From: an uncultured Pelagibacteraceae bacterium
GTDB taxonomy: Bacteria > Pseudomonadota > Alphaproteobacteria > Pelagibacterales > Pelagibacteraceae
Direction: 5' to 3'
Assembly: GCA_902596045.1 (NCBI GenBank)
Contig: CACJSJ010000009.1
Coordinates: forward strand, 1 to 40,898
DNA length: 40,898 nt
Under the pieces are notes generated by a model, which worked only from the letters and a program-made list of their open reading frames with translations, was not told the origin of the DNA and did not search any database. The translations under genes were made by a program, and so were the position numbers. Of the stretch, positions 17,942-26,081 are shown in pieces. The stretch's first letter is position 1, and every line of letters starts with the position of its first letter.

Positions 17942-18792
17942 TGAGTGATATTGAAAAAGTAAAAAAGTTAAGAGAAGCAACTGGTGCAGGGTTCAAAGAT
18001 TGTAATCAAGCAATTAAAGAATCAAAGGGAGATTTAGATAAAGCAATTGAAATTTTGAGGGTAAAAGGAATTTCTAAAGCTTCTAAAAAAATGTCTAGAG
18101 ACGCTAAAGAAGGTGTAATCGCTGTAAGTGGAGACGATAAAAAAATTTCTCTAATGGAAGTTAATTGTGAAACAGACTTTGTTGCTAAAAATGAGGATTT
18201 TGTTAGCTTTGTTAAAGAGTTAAGTGATTTAAACAATAATGTAAATTCAAATACAGAAAGTTTAAAAAAATCAAAAATGTCAAATGGTCAATCTGTTGAT
18301 GAAAATCTGATAGCATTAATAGCAAAAATTGGCGAAAAGATTACTATAGGTAAAACAAAAACAATTGTTAACGAGGGGGCTGTAAATTCTAAATATTTAC
18401 ATACTGTTGTTAAAGATAATTTAGCAAAATTAGCTGTAGCAGTTTCCTTAGAAACTAAAGATAAATCCGATACGGTTAAAAATTTTGGTAAACAACTTTC
18501 AATGCATATAGCTGCTTCTAACCCCCTTGCTTTAGATCAAAATTCTATTGACAAGGCAATTATTGATAAGGAACAAGAATTAGTAACAGAAGAATTAAAA
18601 AATTCTGGAAAACCTGATGAAATAGTAAAAAAAATAAGTCTAGGTAAAATGAGTAAATTTAAGGAGGAAAATGCTCTTTTAACTCAAGCTTGGGTGATGG
18701 AACCTAAAAAAAAAGTTCAAGATATTTTAAAAGAACTTTCTATTTCTGATTTAAAGATTAAAGAATTTGTAAGATTTAAGATAGGTGAATAG
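17941..18792 (+). CDS. tsf: Translation elongation factor Ts
   Basis: Nucleotide exchange factor for EF-Tu. The N-terminal UBA-like domain reads [33 protein letters not shown] is the conserved TDFV segment that inserts near the EF-Tu nucleotide site, followed by two core subdomains and [17 protein letters not shown] near the C-terminus. Length is 283 residues, normal. It begins on the last base of rpsB and ends directly before frr. In most alphaproteobacteria I know, pyrH (UMP kinase) lies between tsf and frr; here it is absent with no remnant. Confidence 0.97.
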   Translation: MSDIEKVKKLREATGAGFKDCNQAIKESKGDLDKAIEILRVKGISKASKKMSRDAKEGVIAVSGDDKKISLMEVNCETDFVAKNEDFVSFVKELSDLNNNVNSNTESLKKSKMSNGQSVDENLIALIAKIGEKITIGKTKTIVNEGAVNSKYLHTVVKDNLAKLAVAVSLETKDKSDTVKNFGKQLSMHIAASNPLALDQNSIDKAIIDKEQELVTEELKNSGKPDEIVKKISLGKMSKFKEENALLTQAWVMEPKKKVQDILKELSISDLKIKEFVRFKIGE

Positions 18793-19344
18793 ATGTTTAA
18801 TGATAAATCATATAGTCTTAAGATGGATAAAACCATTGAGGTCTTTGCAAAAGAACTATCTTCCTTAAGAACTGGCAGAGCGAATGCAACAATGTTAGAC
18901 TTAGTTAAAGTTGATGTTTATGGTCAACAAATGCCTATTAACCAAGTAGGAAGCATAACAACCCCGGAACCTAGAATGATAAATATTCAAGTATGGGATC
19001 AAAACAATGTAACACTAGTGGATGCTGCAATAAAAAAATCTGAGCTTGGTTTAAATCCTCAAATTGATGGACAATTAATAAGATTACCAATTCCTGAGCT
19101 TAACGAAGAAAGAAGAATGGAATTAAAAAAAATGATTAAAAATATGGGTGAAAAGTGTAAAGTTTCTATAAGAAATATTAGAAGAGAAGCTAATGAAGAG
19201 TTAAAAAAACTTCTAAAATCAAAAGAGATTGGTGAAGATGAAGAAAAATCTTTTGAAAAAAACGTCCAAACAATTACTGATAAACATATTTCTATTGTAG
19301 ATGAAAAAATCTCATCTAAAGAAAAAGAAATAATGACAATATGA
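18793..19344 (+). CDS. frr: Ribosome recycling factor
   Basis: Splits the post-termination ribosome together with EF-G. The 183-residue protein shows the family features: a first long helix with LSSLRTGRANATMLD, the hinge and beta domain (GQQMPINQVGSITTPEPRMINIQVWD), LRLPIPELNEERR-type segment (seen as IRLPIPELNEERRMEL) and KVSIRNIRREANEELKKL in the second long helix. Its start directly follows the tsf stop. The TGA stop overlaps the uppS ATG by 4 bases (ATGA). Confidence 0.97.
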   Translation: MFNDKSYSLKMDKTIEVFAKELSSLRTGRANATMLDLVKVDVYGQQMPINQVGSITTPEPRMINIQVWDQNNVTLVDAAIKKSELGLNPQIDGQLIRLPIPELNEERRMELKKMIKNMGEKCKVSIRNIRREANEELKKLLKSKEIGEDEEKSFEKNVQTITDKHISIVDEKISSKEKEIMTI

Positions 19345-20015
19345 ACCCATTAAATCATGTGGCCATCATAATGGATGGTAATGGTAGGTGGGGTTTAAAG
19401 TATAAAAATTCAAGAAACGCTGGACATAAAGCTGGTTTAAATACTGTAGAAAAAATAATTAAAGAAACGATTAAAAATAAAATAAAATTTTTAACACTTT
19501 ATGCATTTTCTACAGAAAATTGGAAAAGACCCAAAAAAGAAATTAACTATTTATTTAGTTTATTGGAAAACTTTTTGATTAGCAGAATAGATGAATTACA
19601 TAAACAAAATATAAAACTTAAAATAATAGGTGTAAAAAATTTTTCTTCAAAATTAAATAATCTCTTGAATAAATCTGAGAAAAAAACCTCTAAAAATCGA
19701 AAATTACAAATTAATCTTGCATTAAATTATGGATCAAAATTTGAGTTAATTAATGCTTTTAAAAGTTTAAAAAAAAGCAATAAAATAATAAATGAAAAAA
19801 ATTTAAGTAAGTACTTACAAACCAAAAATATACCAGATCCAGACCTTTTAATTAGAACAGGAAATACACAAAGATTAAGTAATTTTTTGTTATGGCAGCT
19901 TGCATATGCAGAAATTCATTTTGATAAGAAATTATGGCCAGAATTTAGTGAAAAAGACTACAATAAAATTATCAAGAAATTTAAGATTATAAAAAGAAAT
20001 TTTGGAAAAATATAA
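19341..20015 (+). CDS. uppS: Undecaprenyl (polyprenyl) diphosphate synthase
   Basis: Cis-prenyltransferase that makes the C55 lipid carrier for peptidoglycan and LPS assembly. HVAIIMDGNGRWG carries the catalytic Asp12, and LYAFSTENWKRP is the second conserved block. The C-terminal block reads DLLIRTGNTQRLSNFLLWQLAYAEIHF. In most family members the RTGGE/RTSGE part of that block has a glutamate; here Asn175-Thr176 replace Gly-Glu, while both flanking arginines and the later metal-site glutamate (AYAE) remain. Length is 224 residues, slightly short. It overlaps frr by 4 bases and cdsA by 1. Confidence 0.94.
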   Translation: MNPLNHVAIIMDGNGRWGLKYKNSRNAGHKAGLNTVEKIIKETIKNKIKFLTLYAFSTENWKRPKKEINYLFSLLENFLISRIDELHKQNIKLKIIGVKNFSSKLNNLLNKSEKKTSKNRKLQINLALNYGSKFELINAFKSLKKSNKIINEKNLSKYLQTKNIPDPDLLIRTGNTQRLSNFLLWQLAYAEIHFDKKLWPEFSEKDYNKIIKKFKIIKRNFGKI

Positions 20016-20659
20016 TGCAAAAAGAGCTTCAAAAAAGAATATTAAGTTCAATAATTTTAATTCCCTTATCTCTTTTTTTTATTATTAAAGGTTCGACTTT
20101 TTTTATTTTATTTTTAGTTGTTCTTTTTTTAATTTCTTCTTTTGAGTGGTTAAATATGACTAAAAAATTAGAACTAAAAATTTTAGGAATTCTTTTTTTA
20201 ATATTTTCTTTTTATTCAACATTTTATTACAGAGAAATGAGTTTAGAATTCTTTTTATTGATAATCATAGCTTGTGTTTCAACTGATTTAGGTGGTTATA
20301 TTTTTGGAAAATTATTTAAAGGCCCAAAATTAATAAAAATAAGTCCCAACAAAACTTATTCAGGAATGTTGGGTGGTTTTTTATTAGCGATAATTATCTC
20401 ATACTTTTTTGCAACAAAGTATACTCCAACTGAAGTTGTTAACAATACTTATGTTGGTGACTTACAATTTATAATTTTAGTCTTAATAATCTCGAGTACT
20501 AGTCAGATAGGTGATTTAATAATTTCTTATTTTAAAAGATCTTCTAAGATTAAAAATACTGGAAAAATTTTTCCTGGACACGGAGGCATGCTTGATAGAA
20601 TTGATGGAATGATTTTTGTATTTCCTATTATTCATTTATTATCAATAATTTTTTCATGA
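20015..20659 (+). CDS. cdsA: Phosphatidate cytidylyltransferase
   Basis: Integral membrane enzyme making CDP-diacylglycerol from phosphatidate and CTP, the branch point for phospholipid synthesis. The N-terminus (KELQKRILSSIILIPLSLF) is the typical 'RI.s.i.l.p' start, and several transmembrane helices follow. The C-terminal signature reads SYFKRSSKIKN...FPGHGGMLDRID and matches the CDP-diglyceride synthase pattern except that the Asp of the internal K-D pair is Asn181. At 214 residues it is shorter than the 270-285 of E. coli, so some N-terminal helices appear to be lost. It overlaps uppS by 1 base and dxr by 4 (ATGA). Confidence 0.92.
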   Translation: MQKELQKRILSSIILIPLSLFFIIKGSTFFILFLVVLFLISSFEWLNMTKKLELKILGILFLIFSFYSTFYYREMSLEFFLLIIIACVSTDLGGYIFGKLFKGPKLIKISPNKTYSGMLGGFLLAIIISYFFATKYTPTEVVNNTYVGDLQFIILVLIISSTSQIGDLIISYFKRSSKIKNTGKIFPGHGGMLDRIDGMIFVFPIIHLLSIIFS

Positions 20660-21819
20660 AAAAAAAAATTGCAATATTAGGTTCAACGGGATCAATTGGT
20701 GAAACGACTTTAAAAATTATAAAAAAAGATAAAAAAAATTTTGAGGTAAATTTACTTACTACAAATAAAAACATTAATAAAATCTTTAAACAATCAAAAG
20801 AATTTAAAGTTAAGAATGTTATAATTTCAGATTTAATCTCTTACAAAAAGGCTAAAATCAAATTTAAAAGATCAAACATCAACATTTACAATAGTTATGA
20901 TCATTTGAACAAAATCATTAAAACAAAAAATGATTTAGTAATGAGTTCAATCACAGGTTTAAATGGTCTTTTACCGACATTAAAATCAATAAAACATACT
21001 AAAAAAATTTTAATTGCAAATAAAGAGTCAATTATTTGTGGATGGAATTTAATAAATAAAGAGTTAAAAAAATATAATACAAATTTTGTACCAGTTGACT
21101 CTGAGCACTTTTCAATTTGGTCTTTATTACAAAATTATAACTCAAACGATATTGATAAAATTTTTATTACAGCATCAGGTGGTCCTTTCTTAAAATTACC
21201 AAAAAAACAATTTTCTAATATTTCTATTAAAAAAGCTCTTGATCATCCAAATTGGAGTATGGGAAAAAAAATAACTATAGATTCAGCAACTTTAATGAAT
21301 AAAGTTTTTGAAGTTATTGAAGCAAAAAATATTTTTAATTTAAGTTATAGTAAAATTTCAATACTAACACACCCCAAGTCTTATTTACATGCGATTACTA
21401 AATTTAAAAATGGCTTAACAAAATTACTTTTACACGATCCAGATATGAAAATTCCAATTTATAATTCTATTTATTCATCAAGTGTAAAATCACTTAAAAC
21501 GCCTACATTAAATTTTAAAATTTTGAATAATTTAGAGCTTAGAGATATTGACACAAAAAAATTTCCATTAGTTAAGTTATTAAACAAACTTCCCAATAAT
21601 TCATCATTATATGAAACTGTGTTGATTACAGTAAATGATTATCTAGTTTTTAAATTTCTAGATAAGAAAATAAATTTTCAAAAATTAATCAATTTAATCA
21701 ATAGAATTTCAAATCTTAAAGAATTTCAGAAATTCAAGAAAATTAAGCCAAAAAGTATAGATGATATCTACGAACTAAGAGATTATGTAAGTTTAAAATT
21801 AGATAGTTTAGGTATATAA
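20656..21819 (+). CDS. dxr: 1-deoxy-D-xylulose 5-phosphate reductoisomerase
   Basis: Second step of the methylerythritol phosphate pathway, giving isopentenyl diphosphate precursors used by UppS. The NADPH-binding fold opens with KIAILGSTGSIGETTL. ANKESIICG and PVDSEHFSIW (metal ligands about Asp148 and Glu150) follow. HPNWSMGKKITIDSATLMNK...EVIEA contains the third metal-site Glu and the flexible-loop residues. HPKSYLHA and the HDPDMKIPI block end the catalytic part, and a C-terminal helical domain follows. Length is 387 residues. It overlaps cdsA by 4 bases and is followed after 11 bases by bamA; the rseP protease gene that usually lies between them is absent. Confidence 0.96.
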   Translation: MKKKIAILGSTGSIGETTLKIIKKDKKNFEVNLLTTNKNINKIFKQSKEFKVKNVIISDLISYKKAKIKFKRSNINIYNSYDHLNKIIKTKNDLVMSSITGLNGLLPTLKSIKHTKKILIANKESIICGWNLINKELKKYNTNFVPVDSEHFSIWSLLQNYNSNDIDKIFITASGGPFLKLPKKQFSNISIKKALDHPNWSMGKKITIDSATLMNKVFEVIEAKNIFNLSYSKISILTHPKSYLHAITKFKNGLTKLLLHDPDMKIPIYNSIYSSSVKSLKTPTLNFKILNNLELRDIDTKKFPLVKLLNKLPNNSSLYETVLITVNDYLVFKFLDKKINFQKLINLINRISNLKEFQKFKKIKPKSIDDIYELRDYVSLKLDSLGI

Positions 21820-21830
21820 ATCATTATTTT

Positions 21831-24080
21831 ATGATTAGAATTTTATTAAAGACATTAATTTTATACTTTTCGCTAACAACTATTTTATTTTCTCAAATAA
21901 TTAACTCAATAGATATAACTGGTAATAAAAGAATTTCAAAAGAATCTATAATTGTTTTTAGTGAATTAAATATTGGTAACGAATATAGTGAAGACTTAAT
22001 TAATAATTCCTTAAAAAGATTATATGAGACTAATTTTTTTGAAGATATCAATATAACTTTTAATGATAATAAACTTTCTATTGATGTAATAGAAAATCCA
22101 ATCATAGAGAAATTAGAATTAATTGGAATTAAAAAGAAAAGTTTTTTAGAATTTATTCAAGATAATATTTATTTAAAAGAAAGAGTTTCTTTTAATGAAT
22201 TCTATCTAAACAAAGATATTAATTTAATTCAAAATATATTAAAAACAAATGGGTATTATTTTTCTACTATACAATCTAGTCTAATTAAAAATGATGATTT
22301 GAATTCTGTAAAATTAAAAATAGAAGTAAATTTGGGTGAAAAAGCCAAAATTAAAAAAATTTCATTTATAGGCAAAAAGGTTATTAAAGATAAAAAGTTA
22401 TTAGAAATTATAGCATCTGAAGAGCATAAATTTTGGAAATTTATTTCTAATAAAGTTTATTTAAATGAAACTTTAATTAATTTAGATAAGAGACTTTTAG
22501 AAAATTATTATAAAAATAGAGGTTTCTATAATGTTGAAATCGTAGATAATTTTGTTGAATTAAATAAAGAAAATTCTTCATTTAATTTAACTTACAATAT
22601 AAATGCTGGTAACAAATTTTTGATTAAAAATTTATCATTAACTCTACCTGATGATTACTCAAAAGAAGATTTTACTAATATTGATAAAATTTTCGATAAA
22701 AATATTAATGAAAATTACTCACTTAAATTTATCAATAATATTTTGGAAGAAATTGAAAAAATTGCTTCAAATAGATTATATGATTTTATTGATGCAAAAG
22801 TAGAAGAAGAAATTGTTGATGGTAATAAATTAAATCTTAACTTTATTGTATCTGATTCAAAAAAATATTATGTAGAAAGAATAAATATTCTTGGAAATTA
22901 TTCTACTATTGAAGAGGTTATAAGAAATAAGTTAATTGTTGATGAAGGTGACCCGCTTAATAATCTTTTATTCAATAAATCAATTAATGAAATTAAATCT
23001 CTTAATATTTTTAAAACTGTTAACTCTCAAATTAAAGATGGCTCAAATGATAATCTTAAGATTTTAGATATAACTGTAGAGGAACAACCTACTGGTGAAA
23101 TTTCATTATCAGCTGGTTTTGGTACTAATGGAGTTGCTACAGGTGGTGGTATAAATGAAAGAAATTTTTTGGGAAAAGGTATTAATTTAAATACCAATCT
23201 TGAAATAACTGAAGAAACATTAAAAGGTCAAATCCAATATTCAAGACCAAATTTTGCGTATAGTGATAATACTCTTTTTACATCGTTAAGGTCAGTTGAT
23301 AATGATTTTTTAACTTTATATGGTTATGAAAGTACTGAAATTGGCTTTTCTATAGGTACAAGGTATGAACAATATGAAAATCTTTTTTTTAGTCCAGAAT
23401 TGGATTTTTTAATTGAGGATTTAAGCACAAATACTACAGCATCCTCACAGCTTAAAAAACAAGAGGGAAGTTATACAGATTTTTATTTTAATTATGGTTT
23501 AGATTACGACATGAGGGACTCTTCATTTAATACAAAAAATGGCTATATCACAAAATTTAAACAGCAACTTCCTTTGGTTTCTGAAAATAATGAGATTTCC
23601 AATACTATTATATATACAAAATATAATGAATTAATAAAGTCATCTGAGATGGTTGGTAAAGCTAGCTTGTACTTAAAAGCAATTAATACAATTGATGGAT
23701 CTGATGTAAGAGTATCAAAAAGAGCAAATGTTCCTTACAATCGACTTAGAGGGTTTGAAAAAGGTAAAGTTGGACCAGTCGATGGTTCTGATTATATTGG
23801 GGGGAATTATATATCAACTTTAAACCTTTCAACTAATATACCAGGTATTTTATCTACCATTGAAATTTTAGATTTTAATTATTTTATTGATATAGGTAAT
23901 GTTTGGGGAGTTGATTACAATAGTTCTTTAGATAAATCTAAAATAAGAAGTTCAACTGGAATTGGTTTAAATGTTTTAACACCCGTTGGTCCACTAAGCT
24001 TTTCTTTAGCTCAACCAATTACAAAAGCATCATCAGATAAAACAGAGACTTTTAGATTTAATTTAGGAACAACATTTTAA
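21831..24080 (+). CDS. bamA: Outer membrane protein assembly factor BamA
   Basis: Omp85-family core of the BAM machine that folds beta-barrel proteins into the outer membrane. A hydrophobic signal sequence occupies about residues 1-21. Five POTRA repeats follow to about residue 410, starting INSIDITGNKRISKESIIVFSEL. The 16-strand barrel begins about TGEISLSAGFGTNG and contains NERNFLGKGI. Strand-linking loop 6 carries the RLRGFE motif (family VRGF), and the protein ends in phenylalanine (RFNLGTTF), the expected outer-membrane terminal residue. Length is 749 residues. It shares one base with skp (TAATG). Its place after dxr and before skp/lpx is the conserved one. Confidence 0.96.
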   Translation: MIRILLKTLILYFSLTTILFSQIINSIDITGNKRISKESIIVFSELNIGNEYSEDLINNSLKRLYETNFFEDINITFNDNKLSIDVIENPIIEKLELIGIKKKSFLEFIQDNIYLKERVSFNEFYLNKDINLIQNILKTNGYYFSTIQSSLIKNDDLNSVKLKIEVNLGEKAKIKKISFIGKKVIKDKKLLEIIASEEHKFWKFISNKVYLNETLINLDKRLLENYYKNRGFYNVEIVDNFVELNKENSSFNLTYNINAGNKFLIKNLSLTLPDDYSKEDFTNIDKIFDKNINENYSLKFINNILEEIEKIASNRLYDFIDAKVEEEIVDGNKLNLNFIVSDSKKYYVERINILGNYSTIEEVIRNKLIVDEGDPLNNLLFNKSINEIKSLNIFKTVNSQIKDGSNDNLKILDITVEEQPTGEISLSAGFGTNGVATGGGINERNFLGKGINLNTNLEITEETLKGQIQYSRPNFAYSDNTLFTSLRSVDNDFLTLYGYESTEIGFSIGTRYEQYENLFFSPELDFLIEDLSTNTTASSQLKKQEGSYTDFYFNYGLDYDMRDSSFNTKNGYITKFKQQLPLVSENNEISNTIIYTKYNELIKSSEMVGKASLYLKAINTIDGSDVRVSKRANVPYNRLRGFEKGKVGPVDGSDYIGGNYISTLNLSTNIPGILSTIEILDFNYFIDIGNVWGVDYNSSLDKSKIRSSTGIGLNVLTPVGPLSFSLAQPITKASSDKTETFRFNLGTTF

Positions 24081-24601
24081 TGAGAAATTTAATTTTTATA
24101 ATTATTTTTTTTTTAACAATTAATTTAAATAATACATCATATGCTAATGAAAAAATTGTATATTTAAATGTTAATTACGTCTTTAGTAATTCTATCTCTG
24201 GTAAAGAAGCAAATACATCTTTTGAAAATAAAGTTAAAAATCTTCAAAATGAAGTAAATAAATTTACGGAAAATATTAACAATGAAAAGAATAAATTAAT
24301 AAAACAAAAAAATATCTTATCCGATGAAGAATTCAATAAAAAATTTACTGACATTGATAATAAGATAAAAGAATTTAATAAAAAAATTAAAATTAGAAAT
24401 GATGAAATTGTAAATTTAAGAAAACAAGTAAGGTCAAAATTTACTAAAGAATTAAAGAAAATTTTAAGTAATTATTCTACAGAAAATTCTATAAATATGA
24501 TTTTAAAACAAGAAGACATTTTAGTTGGATCAAAAACTTTAGACATATCTAATGACATTTTGAAAATTGTAGATTCAAAAAAAATTAAATTAATTGAATA
24601 A
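24080..24601 (+). CDS. skp: OmpH/Skp-like periplasmic chaperone
   Basis: Probable periplasmic holding chaperone for unfolded outer-membrane proteins. An N-terminal signal peptide (about residues 1-22, ending near TSYANEK) is followed by KIVYLNVNYVFSNS, the start of the OmpH family core. Residues about 45-115 form a long charged coiled coil, and the C-terminal strand region is VNMIL-like (seen as INMILKQEDILVGSKTLDIS). At 173 residues its length fits Skp. Sequence in this family is poorly conserved, so position right after bamA and before the lpx genes carries much of the weight. It overlaps bamA by one base. Confidence 0.85.
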   Translation: MRNLIFIIIFFLTINLNNTSYANEKIVYLNVNYVFSNSISGKEANTSFENKVKNLQNEVNKFTENINNEKNKLIKQKNILSDEEFNKKFTDIDNKIKEFNKKIKIRNDEIVNLRKQVRSKFTKELKKILSNYSTENSINMILKQEDILVGSKTLDISNDILKIVDSKKIKLIE

Positions 24602-24604
24602 TTT

Positions 24605-25048
24605 ATGAAATTAAATAAATCTGAAATTGCAGAATTACTTCCACATCGAGAACCGATGCTTTTAATAGATGAACTAACAGATATAGTTAAACTTAAATCT
24701 GCGACAGCTATTATGAATGTTAAAAAAGATGCTTTCTATGTAAATGGTCATTTCCCAGATAATCCAGTTATGCCTGGTGTCTTAATTGTTGAAGCATTTG
24801 GTCAAGCAGCAGCAGCTTTAACTGCACACGGCGTAGATAAAAAAGAATATGAAAATAAACTAGTTTTTTTAATGAGTGTCGAAAAAGCAAGATTTAGAAA
24901 TCCAGTCATTCCTGATTGCAAATTAGAACTTAAGATAGAAGCAGTTCGTTCCCATGGCCGAGTCTGGAAATACAAAGGAGAGGCTTTTGTAGAAGGAAAA
25001 CGAATGGCCGATGCTCAATGGTCTGCAACTATAGTTGATAAAAAATAA
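24605..25048 (+). CDS. fabZ: 3-hydroxyacyl-[acyl-carrier-protein] dehydratase FabZ
   Basis: Dehydrates beta-hydroxyacyl-ACP in fatty-acid elongation and competes with LpxA/LpxD for the same acyl-ACP substrate. The 147-residue hot-dog fold protein has LLPHREPMLLIDE near its start, catalytic His49 in GHFPDNPVMPGVL and catalytic Glu63 in IVEAFGQAAA. In many proteobacteria the order is lpxD-fabZ-lpxA; here fabZ precedes lpxD and lpxD joins lpxA directly. A 52-base gap, the only sizeable one in this operon, follows and holds a strong palindrome. Confidence 0.97.
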   Translation: MKLNKSEIAELLPHREPMLLIDELTDIVKLKSATAIMNVKKDAFYVNGHFPDNPVMPGVLIVEAFGQAAAALTAHGVDKKEYENKLVFLMSVEKARFRNPVIPDCKLELKIEAVRSHGRVWKYKGEAFVEGKRMADAQWSATIVDKK

Positions 25049-25071
25049 TTCGAAATATTAGTTGATAATTA

Positions 25072-25093
25072 TAATATCAAAATTTTGATATTA
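25072..25093. repeat. 22-bp perfect palindrome just before lpxD
   Basis: The half-site TAATATCAAAA at 25072-25082 is followed immediately by its exact reverse complement to 25093. In RNA it can fold as a stem, and five further pairs (25064-25068 with 25096-25100) extend it across a small internal loop up to the lpxD GTG at 25101. No T-run follows, so it is not a typical terminator. It could be a repressor site, an RNA stem controlling lpxD translation or an mRNA-stability element. In such AT-rich DNA a chance origin is possible, though the length makes that less likely. Confidence 0.6.
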
Positions 25094-25100
25094 AGTTATT

Positions 25101-26081
25101 GTGATTAATCCTTTTTTTAAAAACACTGGACCATTCAATATAGAAAAATTACTTTCTAAAATTAGTATTCAAAATACTGATAATTATAAAAAAGATAAAA
25201 TTTTTGATATTAAAGACTTAACTACAGCAACAAAAAAAGATTTAACATTTTTCCATTCAAAAAAGTATTCTTTGCTAGCATCAAAAACGAAGGCATCTTA
25301 TTGTGTAACATTAGAAAATCTTTCTCATTTATTACCGAAGACTTGTAAGAAAATTATTGTTCAAAATGTTTTATTAACTATGGCAAATATTACTAAAGAA
25401 TTCTATCCTAATTCAACTGTGGATGATTTTGATGATACTATTAAAGAAATATCTAAAACTTCATTTAAGAAAAAAATTAAATATGGAAAAAATGTATTAG
25501 TTGGAAAAAATGTTAAAATAGGAAAAAATTGTTTAATTGGACATAATACAATAATTGAAAAAAATGTAATAATTGGTTCAAATTGTTCAATTGGTTCTAA
25601 TGTGATTATAAGAAATACTATTATCAATGATAATGTAAGTATTTTAGATGGCTGTGTAATTGGCAAAAAAGGTTTTGGTTTTTTTCCAAACAAAAGCAAA
25701 AATATAAGATACCCACATATAGGAATAGTAATTATTAATGATAATTGTGAAATAGGCTGTGGCTCAACTATAGATAGAGGCTCTTTATCAAACACAATTA
25801 TTGGAAAAAATACTTTTTTAGATAATCAAGTTCATATAGCCCACAATAATAAAATTGGTGATAACTGTATAATAGCTGGTCAAGTTGGATTTGCTGGAAG
25901 TTCAATTCTAGGGGATAATGTAATGATAGGTGGTCAGGCCGGTATTTCAGGTCATTTAAAAATTGGAAACAATGTTCACATCGGGGGAGGAAGTGGTGTC
26001 ATAAAAGATATATCTGACGACACTAAAGTAATGGGATATCCAGCAAAAAATTTAAGAGAATTTATAAAAGAAAACAGATGA
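25101..26081 (+). CDS. lpxD: UDP-3-O-acylglucosamine N-acyltransferase
   Basis: Third step of lipid A synthesis: transfers a second 3-hydroxyacyl chain to UDP-3-O-acylglucosamine. The GTG start gives INPFFKNTGPFNIEKLL, matching the family N-terminus, and an in-frame stop lies just upstream. No Shine-Dalgarno sequence is present. An N-terminal uridine-binding domain (to about residue 105) precedes a left-handed beta helix of hexapeptide repeats such as VLVGKNVKIGKN. The catalytic histidine is about His248 in DNQVHIAHNNKIGDN. GFGFFPNKSKNIRYPHIGIVIINDN and the C-terminal helix are also typical. Length is 326 residues. It overlaps lpxA by 4 bases. Confidence 0.95.
   Translation: MINPFFKNTGPFNIEKLLSKISIQNTDNYKKDKIFDIKDLTTATKKDLTFFHSKKYSLLASKTKASYCVTLENLSHLLPKTCKKIIVQNVLLTMANITKEFYPNSTVDDFDDTIKEISKTSFKKKIKYGKNVLVGKNVKIGKNCLIGHNTIIEKNVIIGSNCSIGSNVIIRNTIINDNVSILDGCVIGKKGFGFFPNKSKNIRYPHIGIVIINDNCEIGCGSTIDRGSLSNTIIGKNTFLDNQVHIAHNNKIGDNCIIAGQVGFAGSSILGDNVMIGGQAGISGHLKIGNNVHIGGGSGVIKDISDDTKVMGYPAKNLREFIKENR

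Noticed and set aside
25403-25795. 130-codon open frame on the - strand opposite lpxD
   Set aside because: The repeated Ile/Gly/Asn codons of the hexapeptide repeats read as Phe/Pro/Ile on the other strand and keep it open; no start signal or family match.
25490-26000. Periodic GGAAAAAAT-like sequence suggesting a DNA tandem repeat
   Set aside because: The periodicity is that of the LpxD hexapeptide-repeat protein (I-G-x-N-x-x), not a non-coding repeat or CRISPR; unit sequences differ and stay in frame.
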